Positions 10,936 to 23,500 of a stretch of 64,000 bases of DNA are shown here, piece by piece; the stretch's first letter is position 1; each line of letters starts with the position of its first letter. This DNA comes from Aurelia coerulea. Lineage: Eukaryota; Cnidaria; Scyphozoa; Semaeostomeae; Ulmaridae. The notes beneath the pieces were generated by a model. That model was not told the origin of the DNA and searched no databases. It saw only the letters and a list, made by a program, of their open reading frames with translations. The DNA lies in the NCBI GenBank assembly GCA_039566865.1, contig CM076947.1, positions 20,213,501-20,277,500 of the forward strand, given 5' to 3'. The position numbers were made by a program, and so were the translations under genes.

Positions 10936-12929
10936 TGCCAAATCATTGCCACATCTTGTTGCAAGCAAAATATGTCTTTTCTAATCCAAACCAAAGGTAT
11001 ATTGTTGCTACAACCTTAACCACAACCTTGAACCTCCACTCATAGTGGGACTCGTGATATTAACAGTTACCACATCTGCAGACTGGACAGGATTTGTCTT
11101 TTCTGCTTCTATCTTGTTTTCATGTCATCAGCTAAGGGGCATCACAGTTGGTGAAATCTGGCTGTTAACAGCTCCAACCCCCCTCTTAACACCACTTGAT
11201 TGATCACCAGATTTCCTTTTGTCTTGGTCCGGAGCAGTGGCCTCAGTGGTGGAGGGCAGTCACAAAAAAGGACAAATTTAGATGGAGTTCTGGGGGCGTG
11301 CTTGCAGGAAAATTTTTTATTACCACACACTTTCAAAACTCAGAAATGCCTTTTTACTTAAGTCAGGAAACACACCTCATTTTTCTATCAAACTCTGAAA
11401 ATAGCTACACCAAACGTCTCCTTAACCATTTTCTCAACAGAGTTGAATTTCAAGAATGACTCTAGGTAAAGTTTGGGGGACTTGTCCCCCCCCATCCCAC
11501 CATGGCTGCATCCCTCCAAGCTTGGATCGTTTTGAATGAAGAAGTAAATTAAGAAAAAGATCTCAGTTTTGAATTCATGATACCCAGAAAAAGAATGTAT
11601 AAACTTAAGATGTGAAATTCACTTTTTGTGGAATTCACATAAGCCCATTGTGGCATTACCAAATATGAGGCTACATTTCAAGAAAAGTAGTAGGTTTCAT
11701 ATTTTCTGCTGTTGGCATTTTGAGCTATTTCAAGGTTTTCATAAACATCAGTGCTCAGTAGCTACAATAAATAAAATTTAAAAGAGATTTCAAAGAAAAC
11801 TTCAACATTTAGCATGATTTTCCCTGCACAATTTTGAACATTGTGCATGAAAACTATTGGTGGTATTCAGCCTCTTGGTTCATTGTGGGATATTGAATTA
11901 AATACATTGTAGGATATTAAATGCCTTTGGCCAAATGTAGCTGTGAGTGATTTTGCAGCCAAGAAAATGTCTACTAAATCTGATTTTTCAGAAGTGTGAG
12001 AGTTGCCTAGTTTGTTGCCTGTGTGCAGCCTCAACTTCTCCTCAAAGGAAATGACTGCAAGGAGGCTACCAAGTTTGTTTCTACTGAAGATATTTTATCA
12101 AACTTAGTACCAAACTGCACAACAACCATCATTCTTCCAACATGAAAACTTGTCATTGCATTTTGCAAAAGTTGATTTTTCCGCTACAAGCCCCTGCTGG
12201 CTCTTTGTGCTGAGGCACAGGGGCTTATTTGAGAGGGCATATTCAAAAGCAGGGCTTAGTTGAGGACTTGCCATACTACTTGATTTACTGTCCTTCCATT
12301 TCATTTCATTGTTTGCATTTAGTTGTTATTTGTTTATGTTGATAGAGGGCTACCATTTCATCTGCTCTTCGTAAGTTACAAAATGAAGGAAATTTTAATC
12401 AGTCTGTCTGATGTAGAAACCCCCTTGGTGGCTCCTTGGCATGTTGGTGGTTGCCCTTTTGCGGGGGACTTTGATAGAGTGCAGAAATATGCAAATCATT
12501 TTTTCAGATATTTTGCAGAATTGTGGGTGCTCTTCTGGAGAAAATTGGCAAAAATGTAGTAACTGCAGCAATGGTTCATAATTTGTGGAAGTATGGCCCT
12601 GAGTTTCAGTTTCATTTAACTTTCCAGAATTATGACCCTAAAGTTCTCATTGGTAGAAATATGGGTATGATTCTTCAGGCAAATTGGCTCCTCCCCTAGA
12701 AATGATGGGGCAAAATACACCCCCCTCCAACCGTGGAGAAAAGCTGTAAATATGCTGCACCATGCTGTACTGAGTTAGACGCACGAAATAGTCCTAGTTA
12801 TCACAACAACAACAGCAACAGTGTCAACTACAACAACAACATATCCATCAGCCTATCAATAGCAATAACTACGAACTTACAATCAGTCTAGTACTAAGTA
12901 ACAAATCCACCTGAATTTGAAATTGAGGA
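10936..12929. other. No recognised gene
   Basis: Contains G/C-run blocks (11170-11500) and a fragment similar to the 21225/28130 repeat (12800-12895). No convincing exon. Confidence 0.4.
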
Positions 12930-12933
12930 AACC

Positions 12934-13216
12934 ACGGGGGGTACATGACTTGTGGATGGACGGGGGTCTGCCGCCCGGTTTTCAGAAAGCTACCCTCTTC
13001 TAATTACCGAAACTTGCTTTTGATACCCACTTTTATGATGAATTTTGGCGGAAAACTGCCCATTTTAACCATTTTTTTGCGAATTTCAGCGAAACCCCAC
13101 CCATGTTTATGGAAAATCTGCCGAAAAAGGACCCTTGTTTAGAGAATTTTGAGCCCCAAAACCCACCCATATGGGCGGCACATACCCGTACCCTAAATAT
13201 GTTATGTACCCCCCCC
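12934..13216. mobile_element. Miniature inverted-repeat element (GGGGGTACAT ends)
   Basis: Left end CGGGGGGTACATGACTT and right end ATGTTATGTACCCCCC form an inverted pair around about 280 bp of non-coding sequence. Confidence 0.6.
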
Positions 13217-13499
13217 CCGGGGGAGGAAACATTTACTTGTTGATGTTGTTGGCCCGTTGTTGGTTGCTTCATATCATGTGAAACTTGATGGGGACTTGAT
13301 GTATTCAAATTTGATATATGATAATTTCACCTGCTTTGACTTGGAGGAGGAATTTGAAAACTTGATTCCCAGGACTGAAACCAGCAGTTTTGCGTAGGAG
13401 GATCTGTATTCTCTATTTGATTCACGTGGAGCAGACAAGGGATAATCTGAAAATAAATTCAATCTTCGGCACAGTGTAAAAACCAGACCCGAAGACCCT

Positions 13500-13768
13500 A
13501 GCACCCCTGTACGAAAATACAACCATGTAATAGCCATGTACAAGCCTTGTAGTTATGGCCTTGTAACCCAAGGAGCCCTGTATGTACTGAAAAAAATATG
13601 AGCCTTGTTGAAACCTTGTGTTAGACTGGTTGCAACTTGGAATCTTACTGATAGCGTTGTAATTTTCTTCAAAGGTTAGAACAAGGTCATAACAAGGTCA
13701 TAATTCCCGCTAAAACGTAAAACTTGGCCTGTACAAGGCCAAATTTTGCCTTGTATTTTGTACAGGTC
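13500..13768. mobile_element. Miniature inverted-repeat element (ACAAGGC type), copy 2
   Basis: Left CCTGTACGAAAATACAA and right TTGTATTTTGTACAGG are inverted repeats; shares internal sequence with 10604-10935. Confidence 0.75.
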
Positions 13769-13787
13769 ACCAAAGCCAAATGTCATC

Positions 13788-14041
13788 AAGCTGTCAAACA
13801 AAAGGTTATGTATGGTATAAGCTTCCCCTCTTCCATCCTACGAACTCCCGGTCGTGCAAAACAACGCCAGGACGCCAGGAATAATGCAGAGAGTTAGAAA
13901 ATAGTACAACCGGGGGCATTAGAAATAGTACTTCTAAATAGTACAAGCTCTCTGCATGATTCCTGGCATTGGTTTGAACGAGCAGAAGTTCGTGGGATGG
14001 AAGAGGGAAAGCTTACGATACGCAACCTCCTGTTTGATAGC
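13788..14041. mobile_element. Foldback element, about 250 bp
   Basis: Arms of about 105 bp: left includes agctgtcaaacaaaaggtta and cccctcttccatcc, right ends ggatggaagagggaaagc and cctgtttgatagct. The spacer is about 45 bp. Confidence 0.85.
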
Positions 14042-14862
14042 TTTATAAGGACCCTGTGGTATTAAGGATCCTTTTTATTCTTAGTATTTGAGGGTAGTAG
14101 GAGTCTCATAGATCCTAGGGTCTTATGGTCCGGTTTTACAACATGCCTCCATCTTTCTGGTTTCGATTCGATTTCGCTGCTTACCATTCTCTTGTCTCGC
14201 CACAGCAGCTATTCAATGTTGCGTAACATTTGCGGAGCCAGCCGAAAACAACTGAAGGGAGGGGTAAAAAGGCAAAATTCTCGAACTGGAGAGGGGGAAT
14301 AAAAACCCAAAGGAGATGCTCAACAGTTTGTCATGCGGGGAAGTTATTTTTGGTTGAAATTTTATGAAAATAAATATGATCCTTTGACGTGCATGGAAAT
14401 CAGACATCAGAAACGGTTAGGATGTTTGCTTAAAATGTTTGCAAGAATGTTGTTTCATGAATCATACATTAAAATGCAATGCGTATTATACCGACCATGA
14501 CGATCAAGGACCCCATAAAGCATAACTAAGACCTGTATAGCGTAGAAAATGTGCTAAATTTTTGGGTGAAAATTTGCAAGATTTTTATATTCTTAGGTCC
14601 CTTGAAACTTTCTTGGACTGACAATTTATTGCATATTTATTGACGATTTGAGCCAAATTTCATAAGAAGTGGTATTTGCACACTGGTATTTACGATTATA
14701 GATTATCGACCACTTGGGGGTTACTTTGGAATTCTCCAGGGTTCCTGCCGAGGCCTCCTTCTCTTCATCATCATCTTCTCTTTACTACTTCGAAGAAGGT
14801 TTATCATAGCTTTTTATCGATCACATATTATAGATCACTTCCATAAATTGTAGATTTGCAAA
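14042..14862. other. No recognised gene
   Basis: Nothing beyond short open frames and a shared fragment around taagaagtgg. No repeat of clear identity. Confidence 0.4.
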
Positions 14863-15290
14863 ATGGAAAAGCGAACTTACGTGGACGATTTATTTCACGA
14901 TAGTCTGCGGTACCTTTTGAAAGATAAGTTTGAAAGGGAAGGGTGGCTTTGAAGTTGTTCTTGAAAATGCTTGGAAAATCACGAGAAATGTTGATCAAAT
15001 TTTATCCAGATTTCTGCCTGAGAATGCTGTAGAAACGGTCCGCCGTGAAGCTGACGAAAGAACAGGATACACTTCTCATTTCTCCAAGCGATTGCCTTCA
15101 AGACAAGTTGGCATTGAGCAGGGCCTCCGACGACGGGGGGTCCGGGGGGGCCATGGCCCCCCCACTTTTTTGCAAATTATGCCTTTCAGAAATTGTTTAT
15201 AAGGGCAGGCGATAAAATGATATATATGTGTAAACGTTTGGCCCCCTCACTTTTCTGATCTCGTCGGAGGCCCTGTTGAGACGTTGACAA
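14863..15290 (+). pseudogene. Unidentified small gene or relic, frameshifted and split by an element
   Basis: ATG at 14863 has a strong context (aaaATGG) and opens MEKRTYVDDLFHDSLRYLLK then DKFEREGW before a TGA. Moving one base forward near the GGGAAGGG run continues FEVVLENAWKITRNVDQILS, RFLPENAVETVRREADERTG and SRQVGIE. A 157-bp element is inserted there; removing it continues ETLTTAA and a stop. Composition looks coding, but I recognise no family. Confidence 0.35.
15119..15275. mobile_element. Miniature hAT-like element with 5-bp TSD
   Basis: Ends are CAGGGCCTCCGACGA and TCGTCGGAGGCCCTG, exact inverted repeats of 15 bp, flanked by TTGAG on both sides (15114-15118, 15276-15280). CAGGG ends are typical of hAT; a 5-bp duplication fits the hAT5 group. 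Confidence 0.85.
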
Positions 15291-15703
15291 CAGCAGCATG
15301 ACAAGTTGGTGGATGGTGGACATTTCAGTTCCTTTTTCAAGCATTTTTATAACCAACTTCTAAGCAAGAGCAACTTTGAAATAGCAATACAAATTGTCGT
15401 GTTACAAAATTGTCTAAAATTGCGGAACAGCGATGAGATTCTTCTTATTTTCAGTTTGAATATGCCCCTGCTTTTTAGGGACCCTTTGTTGCTTTGTGTC
15501 CCAGGCTCCCAGGAAGTCTCTCGGCGAGGCTAACGAGAAATGTAATATTTTGCAGATAATTTAATGTGGCTAGCAGAGTCACCATACTTCTCTCCAGAAC
15601 CATGAATGTAATTTTATTTTGTATTTGTTTCAAAAATTTGTATGTGGTGGTTATTTCAAAAGCGGTATTTTGAAGACGAACCTCTTGCTCTAGACAACTG
15701 CAA

Positions 15704-16087
15704 TACACGTATTTTTTTTATAAGAAACTAAGAATTTGGCTCAGTACTGAAAGTTTCTTAAAATTATCAGACTTTGAGTACTCGGAGTTTCTTACGAGTT
15801 TCTTAGGGGTTCCATAACAATCTTCATATGTTCACTACCTGTTCCCTCGTGAACATTTCAAAACAAGGTTTTTAAGACTTTCCAATGTTTAGACATTACT
15901 CAAGTACCTTACGAGTAATATGATCTTGGAAATAAAGTGAAAATAAAGTAAAAAGATGTCAAGGATTTCCTTCATAAAGATAAATAGTTTCTTAACTTAT
16001 ATTTTGCCAGTACTGGAGTTTCTTAATTTTTTGGCAATCTGAGAGTTGAGTTTTATGGGCAGTTTCTTATCAGAAAAAATTCGTGTA
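15704..16087. mobile_element. Miniature element (TAAGAAAC type)
   Basis: Left TACACGTATTTTTTTTATAA and right TCAGAAAAAATTCGTGTA are inverted. It is full of GTTTCTTA/TAAGAAAC words. Related copies lie at 27187-27575 and 38578-38743. Confidence 0.75.
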
Positions 16088-16221
16088 GGTGCAGCCTATA
16101 AACCATATAGCCTGGTAAACAGTTTACATTACGTAGCTGATCTCGGTTTTACTGCTGATGAATCAAATAAAAAAAACTGTCGTCACACCAATTCTTGCAT
16201 AAGTCAGCATTCAAGCTGATC

Positions 16222-16812
16222 TACAGGGTGGCCCAAAAAAATTGTGAAACAAAACAACAGGATTTCCCCGTTTGAATGAAGATTGCGACAAAACGGCAAA
16301 AGATTCTTGCCAAACTTTTGCATGATGGTGCTCTTCAGATATTCAATTAAAGTTTGACACCATCCCAATAAAAATCCGTTGAAAAATGATGGAGCTATGA
16401 CCTTCAGGAGACCAAATTTGCCTGATAGCTGAAACCAGGGGTCGGCCATTTTGCTTTACTATTTTGCAGCGATAGTAGCTTCATGTATGAACTGAAACTG
16501 CAGTCTCCAATGTCATAGCTCTCGTGAAAATTCCGATAATCATGAGAGAGTTCAACTATTTCTGATCCCAATCTCACGTGAAGCTATTTATCGCTGCAAA
16601 ATAGTAAGACAAAATGGCCGACCGCTGGTTTCAGTCATCAGGCAAATGTGGTCTTCTGAAGGTAACAGCTCCGTCAGTTTTCAACAGGTTTTTACGGGGT
16701 TGGCAGCACACTTTATTTGAACATCTGATGAGCAACATCGTATACAAAATTTTTTGCGAGAATGTCGCAATCTTTAGGCAAACTGGGCACAATTTTTTTG
16801 GGACACCCTGTA
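16222..16812. mobile_element. Tc1/mariner-like foldback MITE (copy 1)
   Basis: TA-flanked ends TACAGGGTGGCCCAAAAAAA and TTTTTTTGGGACACCCTGTA. The two halves are inverted copies of each other (aaaatggccgacc...). A second copy is at 56090-56688. Confidence 0.85.
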
Positions 16813-17488
16813 GGTAATGAAAATTAATAATGAAAAATGATGAAAAATGAATGGATGAATGAATGAATAGATCTAGCCATAGAAGTAATTAGCAGGCTAT
16901 GTCAATCACTGTATAGCTTCAGGGAGAACCAAGGTTGAGGAAAAAGCTGTGCGCAATTAAAAACCTCATAAGCCTTTACGTCAATGACCTTGAAACTTAG
17001 CTGACTTGCCACACGCTTTTAATTTTTATGTGCAAGATCCTGTCTCAGTTACTATTTAGCAAAGATACTTTCAACCAGTATGCATCAGACGTGTCCATTT
17101 TCATGTCCAACGAAATGCTAACAACAAAGAGGTGACACGTGCAAGACATTGTGGATGGAACAGACCCTTAACAGCTGAATTCAATAGTAAAGCATTTTCT
17201 TGACGCAGCTGGAAACAAGCTAGCGTTTTATGACAAATAAAGCTTACTTTGACAGACGCTAGCCTTATTTAGGCAGCAGCAATATTGAAGGCTCCTACTT
17301 AAACAAGTTAGACTTCTCTGGGACGAAAGTTCTGATATGAACGAGATAGACTGCGTGCAATAACTTTTGCTGCACCATGATTTTTCAAAAAATATTATCA
17401 AAGCAAGCATTTCAACTCATATGAGAGACTTTCTGATGAAGAGTTCTTTCTTTGATATTATTTAACCTACTTCTTCATTTCCAACTCT
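16813..17488. other. No recognised gene
   Basis: Short ATGAATGAATGA run at 16850; otherwise no repeat, exon or domain recognised. Confidence 0.4.
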
Positions 17489-18062
17489 TCAAACGTAAAC
17501 CAATGCAAACTGCAGAGGTGGAAAAAATGCGTGAAGCTGCGAAGAGGCTTCGCAGGAAGCTAGTTTGTCTGGAAGGAAGAACAGGGGAGGAAAGATAGAA
17601 AGCGGAATAGAAGGAAAGAAAATAAAGGAAACGAGAAAGGGAGGAAAGAAGAAATGAAAGGAAAAGGAAAGACAGGAAAAGGAGAAGGGTAAGAACAACG
17701 GATGGAAAGAAGATAGGATGAAAGAGAAAACAAAGATTGAAAATGTAAATAGTGAAGGAAGGAATAAAGTCAGAAAATATTAAAAAGAAAGGAAAACGGA
17801 GTTTGGATTATGCTCTGTCCATTTAAAGTTGTGTGGTCCACTTGTGTGTGGTAAGGGAAGCTATTAATTGTAATTCTAGACCATTCCAAGTGACTCTAAA
17901 CAGACCTAAGATACATAAATGTGTGCTGTGCAATAGTTCAACTGAAATCTGGCACGGAGAAAATTGATAAAGCAATGAAAGGTAGAATTTTAGTTTGACG
18001 TTGCTTCGCAGGAAGGCAAAGGTTTTTTCCACCACTGGCAAACTGAAAGAACAAAGGTCCAA
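17489..18062 (-). repeat. Dispersed repeat with pyrimidine-rich segment, copy 1
   Basis: Reverse of the block at 25215-25660: a polypyrimidine (TTCC-rich) segment ending CTTCCAGACAAACTAGCTTC, preceded by GTTGAACTATTGCACAGCAC. A third copy is at 22030-22360. Probably one transposable-element family of unknown type. Confidence 0.75.
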
Positions 18063-18522
18063 CTAGCATTAAAATTAAACGATACAATTAGAGCAATGTC
18101 GAAAAGAAGCGCTACCTCATTTTGATATATGGTTATTTTTCTTCCTGCTTGCGAATTCCCTGAAGACGTATTTTGCAAAAACTATAGACAGACGAAAGCA
18201 CAGCAGTCGAGCTTTCAGAAAATCACGTCAGACCTTTCATTAGCCCTTTCTGATACACCCTGTATTGTGAATTCAGCTTAAGGCGATGACCATATTGGTT
18301 TTTGCTCGCAACCAACAGCTGTTCGTCATGAAACCAAAATTGATTTGGTTATTAACGCCCATGCTTTTTCTATGGGCAGTTCCTGTATCTATTCACGTAT
18401 AAGAAGAATATTATTCAAAATTAACACAAAATTAACTCGACAAACAAGGAATGGTGTGAATGTAGATGAAACTTCAGTTCATTGGATCGTTTGTTGATGT
18501 TTTCAAATCATTATTTTTTCAG

Positions 18523-18631
18523 GAAGGCAATGTCGATGCCACATGCCTCTCAAACGAGTACAGACGGCGCATCAGAATCATGGTTAACAAATGCAAGAAA
18601 ACAGTTCTACCCCGACAGAGTTGATTGGAGT
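18523..18631 (+). CDS. DGKZ/DGKI: DGK exon 1 (first recognised), likely start codon
   Basis: The acceptor is ttattttttcag and the donor is GTAAGT. The ATG at 18530 opens 34 codons ending [10 protein letters not shown], which matches the VDWS just before the first C1 domain in DGK zeta/iota. The frame is also open for a short way upstream (AAG GCA before the ATG), so an earlier exon could extend the protein. The last 18 bases are amplified in the following intron. Confidence 0.85.
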
Positions 18632-20046
18632 GTAAGTTGTGTTTTTGCTTTCAAATTTCATTTGTAAACTACTGGTTGAGTTACAGGAAGCCCAGGCGGT
18701 TAACTGAACAATAATGAGTTTAGACAGAGTTGATTGGAGTGTAAGTTGTGTTTTTGCTTTCAAATTTCATTTGTAAACTACTGGTTGAGTTACAGGAATC
18801 CCAGGCGGTTAACTGAACAATAATAGGTTTAGACAGAGTTGATTGGAGTGTAAGTTGTGTTTTTGCTTTCAAATTTCATTTGTAAACTACTGGTTGAGTT
18901 ACAGGAAGCCCAGGCGGTTAATTGATTGGAGTGTAAGTTGTGTTTTTGCTTTCAAATTTCATTTGTAAACTACTGGTTGAGTTACAGGAAGCCCAGGCGG
19001 TTAACTGAACAATAATGAGTTTAGACAGAGTTGATTGGATTGTAAGTTGTGTTTTTGCTTTCAAATTTCATTTGTAAACTACTGGTTGAGTTACAGGAAG
19101 CCCAGGCGGTTAACTGAACAATAATGAGTTTAGACAGAGTTGATTGGAGTGTAAGTTGTGTTTTTGCTTTCAAATTTCATTTGTAAACTACTGGTTGAGT
19201 TACAGGAATCCCAGGCGGTTAACTGAACAATAACGAGTTTAGACAGAGTTGATTGGAGTGTAAGTTGTGTTTTTGCTTTCAAATTTCATTTGTAAACTAC
19301 TGGTTGAGTTACAGGAAGCCCAGGCGGTTAACTGAACAATAATGAGTTTAGACAGAGTTGATTGGAGTGTAAGTTGTGTTTTTGCTTTCAAATTTCATTT
19401 GTAAACTACTGGTTGAGTTACAGGAATCCCAGGCGGTTAACTGAACAATAATGAGTTTAGACAGAGTTGATTGGAGTGTAAGTTGTGTTTTTGCTTTCAA
19501 ATTTCATTTGTAAACTACTGGTTGAGTGACAGGAAGCCCAGGCGGTTCATTGAACAAGAATAAGTTTAGAATTTCAAAATAGTTAATTGTAATACCTTTG
19601 TTTCTTATTTGTGTCTTATACAGCCAAAAAGAGGAATCTTAGAGGTAAATAGCAAAACCAAATTTGCAGATTTTAAAAATATTGTACCTTTTTTGATTCA
19701 TCACCTGGTGTTATTCATATCTACGTTGCTAGTTTTTGTCTTCATTTGGTCAAGTGAAAGTATATTTTTCGTTTGACGAATCGTGAAAAGTATGATTGGT
19801 TCCATGTATCTAAAATTACATTTTCTGTGTTATGTCGATGATCTAACTTTTATAACAACAATGAAACACGACCCTCTGCTCGAATAACAAAGTCTGCCCT
19901 AAGCTTTCCTTCTGGATTCCGCAAAAAGTGTCAAACAGGGTCCAGGGAAGCATGCTGCATAGCAATTTATTTACAGTTTGCTAGAAAAATAGCTCATGCT
20001 TTATTATCATTTTTTATTTTTCTAGCCAACCGTAAATACATTGTGC

Positions 20047-20107
<61 letters not shown>

Positions 20108-20494
20108 GAATTAAACTAAAGCACCATCAAAAAAGTCTGTTTTCCTGTTTCCTTGTAAACATTTATATTTCGGCTGACACTCTCAATCCCATATGGGTAA
20201 AAGGTTAAAAGATAGGCTGTATGATTGTAATTTTATGGTTTGGAATGTGTCTAGGGTACTTTTGTTTTTATCTAAATAAGTTTATGTTAATTTTGTTTAC
20301 GCTGTAAAACGTCTGTATTATTGTAAGTCTATAGTTTGGAATGTATCAAGGGTATCGTAATTTTGATTTTATGTAAGTTTTATGTTAATCTAATTTTATA
20401 TACATTGTATATAAACCTGGCTGTCCGGAGTTGTAAAGTAAACTGATGAAGATTTTAATCGAAACGTCTTGACAAATAACAGTGTGTTTTCATA

Positions 20495-20558
<64 letters not shown>

Positions 20559-23500
20559 ACATGTGTATGCTTTCTGTGCGTTTCCTAAAAGCTTGACCAG
20601 TGGAACAATCTAGCATTTAACCATGGAATCGTGGAACCATGGAACCGATCAACCGTGAAAAGACTAGGTTTTGAATATCGATTCCTTCCTTGCCCCAAAT
20701 GACTACCCCATAACCATAAATGCGTGATCTGCCACAACAACAGACGAATATTGATGTAGCAGGTCGAATCTGAAGGATCCCCCTTGCTTCATATTTCCAG
20801 CACAGAACGCGGAACAATCAAAGTATAGATTTCTGGCATGGATACGAATTGCACAGCATCTGCCAGTGCATCAGTAGCCTCACTACACAAGGACCCTCAA
20901 CTTACGCTCATCTAATTGAAGTGAATTGATGTTGTTGTTGTCGCTCCAGTTGAGGGCCTTATGGACAAACTCTTCTCAAAACGGCAAAAAAATTCTCGCC
21001 AGGAACAAATTTGTTCCTGGACCAATCAGGATGCAAGACTTTAAATAAGTTGATGGGATTGGCTGATTCTTCTTCAATTTAAACTTCCCGCCAAAGGCAA
21101 ACAAACGATTCGAACAACGCGTTCGACTGAACTGCTCCAATGATCAAAAAATCAAAGTAGTGAACGAATTTACGAGATCTTTTGCGTCCCCAAACAACCA
21201 AAATATCAATTATAGGTAGGAGTTTTTTGCTTTATTAGCTTGAAGAAACATTCATCTAAGTACTGATTGCTTGTTTTGCAGTGTAGCACTTCAGGAAAAC
21301 CACTTTTTGCAAAGATTTAGGGTCGGTGGTTTTGAGAAAAAATAGCAGGTGATTTAGGCCATGTCCGTTTCTGGAAGCGTATGTCCATGAGTCGTAGTTA
21401 TAGCGTCCATCAGTCTATCAATAGCAATAACCTACGAACATATAACCAATCTAGTGCATCAGTACAGTTTGGTCTAAATGATAATTGATGTCAGGTTTTC
21501 TATCCGTTGGGGAAGGGAAGGGGGATAATTGCATGCCAAATCCACTTTGTCTTGTCTCTTCAGTGGTGGAAAAAATATTTGCCTCCTTGCGAGGGAAAGT
21601 CAAACCAGAATTCTTCCTTCCATTGTTTAAATGCAATGCTTGTCAACATTCACCCGAATTTTAGAAAATTATCTGGATTATGAAATAGTAGAAAATATTT
21701 GTATATTTGTTACGCCTGTCAATTCAATTGTATCTAGTAAACCTTGCCCATATATGTCTTGAATATTTAACTTATTTAACTTATCTATTAACTTCTTCAT
21801 TTCTTAATTTATATATTTGTATGTTCGATTTGGATTAGTTGTATATATTGTAAATATGTGTAGCTAGATAAAGATAATCGAATGAAAATAAGTTGACAAA
21901 CAAACAAACAAAACAAAAAAATCAATTTTCTGTAGTCCCGGATTTGAATTGAATTGCAGTACTGTGTACCGTGTAGTTGATAAGCCACAAGGAACTGGAA
22001 TTACTCGTAAAAGCTTCCTTAGATCCCCAAACTGTAAATGAAAACATCCAAACATTGTTTTCTTTTATTCTTTCCTTCATTTATTTTTTCCTGTTCTCTT
22101 CATATTTTCAGCCTTTGTTTTCTTTGTCGTCCGATCTTCTATCCATCTTTGTTCTTTCTCCTCTCCTTTTTCTTTATTTCCCCTTTAATTTCTTCTTCCC
22201 TCCCTTCATCATTTTTTCTTTTCCTTCCTTCTATTCCGCTTTCTCTCTTTCCTCCCCTTTTCTTCCTTCCAGACAAACAAGCTTCCTGGGAAGCTGCTTC
22301 GCGGCTTCACGCACTTTTTCCACCTCTGCTTGTCTTTGTGCTTATAATTTGCAATGACATGATGATCAGTCACACCAAAGAGCATCATTGACTGACCGAT
22401 TGACTTACTGACTGACATCGACCTCGCTCCTTAGATTACGAAGTGGACTTTATAATCAAACAGAAGAACATTACAGCTTGAAAGCCATATCTTGAGCCAT
22501 ATTCCAGATTCCACGTTGCAAATATATCACAAGCTACAATTGCGGACAAAAATCGTTGAGTTTTGCGTTAAAAGAGGTCTTTCCTGCATGTAAACTACTA
22601 CCTTCCACTTCTGATGACCCCCCCTTTGCAATGTTGTTTGCTTGAAGAACACATACTTGTCATCAACTCATCTATTATTGCATTGGGGGAGGGGGGCGCG
22701 GGGGGATCCTAACCCAAAATTTCCTCCAAAAAGCTGCAGTTGAAGGGTAACTGCTCCGAAATGGAGATTTAGCTTGAATATTTATTCATTGATTTATTTA
22801 TTTAATTTATCACAGGAAATCTTACATCAGTTACTTCTTTCCCAAGAGGTTTATTTTTGTGATCCCGCAAAAATATTCATATATTGAATTATACAACTGA
22901 AGGTATAACTTGACAAATAGAATTTCATACCAAAGCCAAACATGCCTCTGTTCACTTTGTTTATTGTTTATTGTTTTTACTTGTCATCTTTAGACTTCAT
23001 CCGTCAATGGTGCACATATATGGCTTGACTCTGAAGCCTCTGGATGTCATATACAAGACTGTAAGGTTTGTGTTTATGCCACTGCTAACAAAGATTCGTT
23101 GTAAGAGAGACCCTGAGCAATAGATCTATTCCCAGCCCACTGTGATCCAGATTTCCGTTTTAGTGTAATTAATGCCAAAAAATGAAAATTTCAGAATTGT
23201 ACAAAACTGATTTTTCTATATTTAACCGTAGCCTGAGGTATATCAAGACGCAAAAAATTTTCAAATCGGACAATTTAGTGCTGAGAAAATATCATTTCAA
23301 GTTCGGCCTAAAAAGTGTACTGCAGGCTTCTTTTGTAGCACAGCAAGGCCACAAAATAGCACTAAGTTTCAAATTCAAATTTCTTGGCTTGCACTCACTC
23401 GATTTTCATGATCTTTGTTTTGTTTGACAGATTGAACCCTGCAGAATATGTAGTGAAAAAAGCGATTGAAAATTTCATCTTGGGATGTGCAAATTTTTCA

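Noticed and set aside
22038..22391. 117- and 126-codon hydrophobic frames (FLSF-rich), also at 25385-25798
   Set aside because: Created by the polypyrimidine tract of a dispersed repeat; all three copies give different, low-complexity translations.
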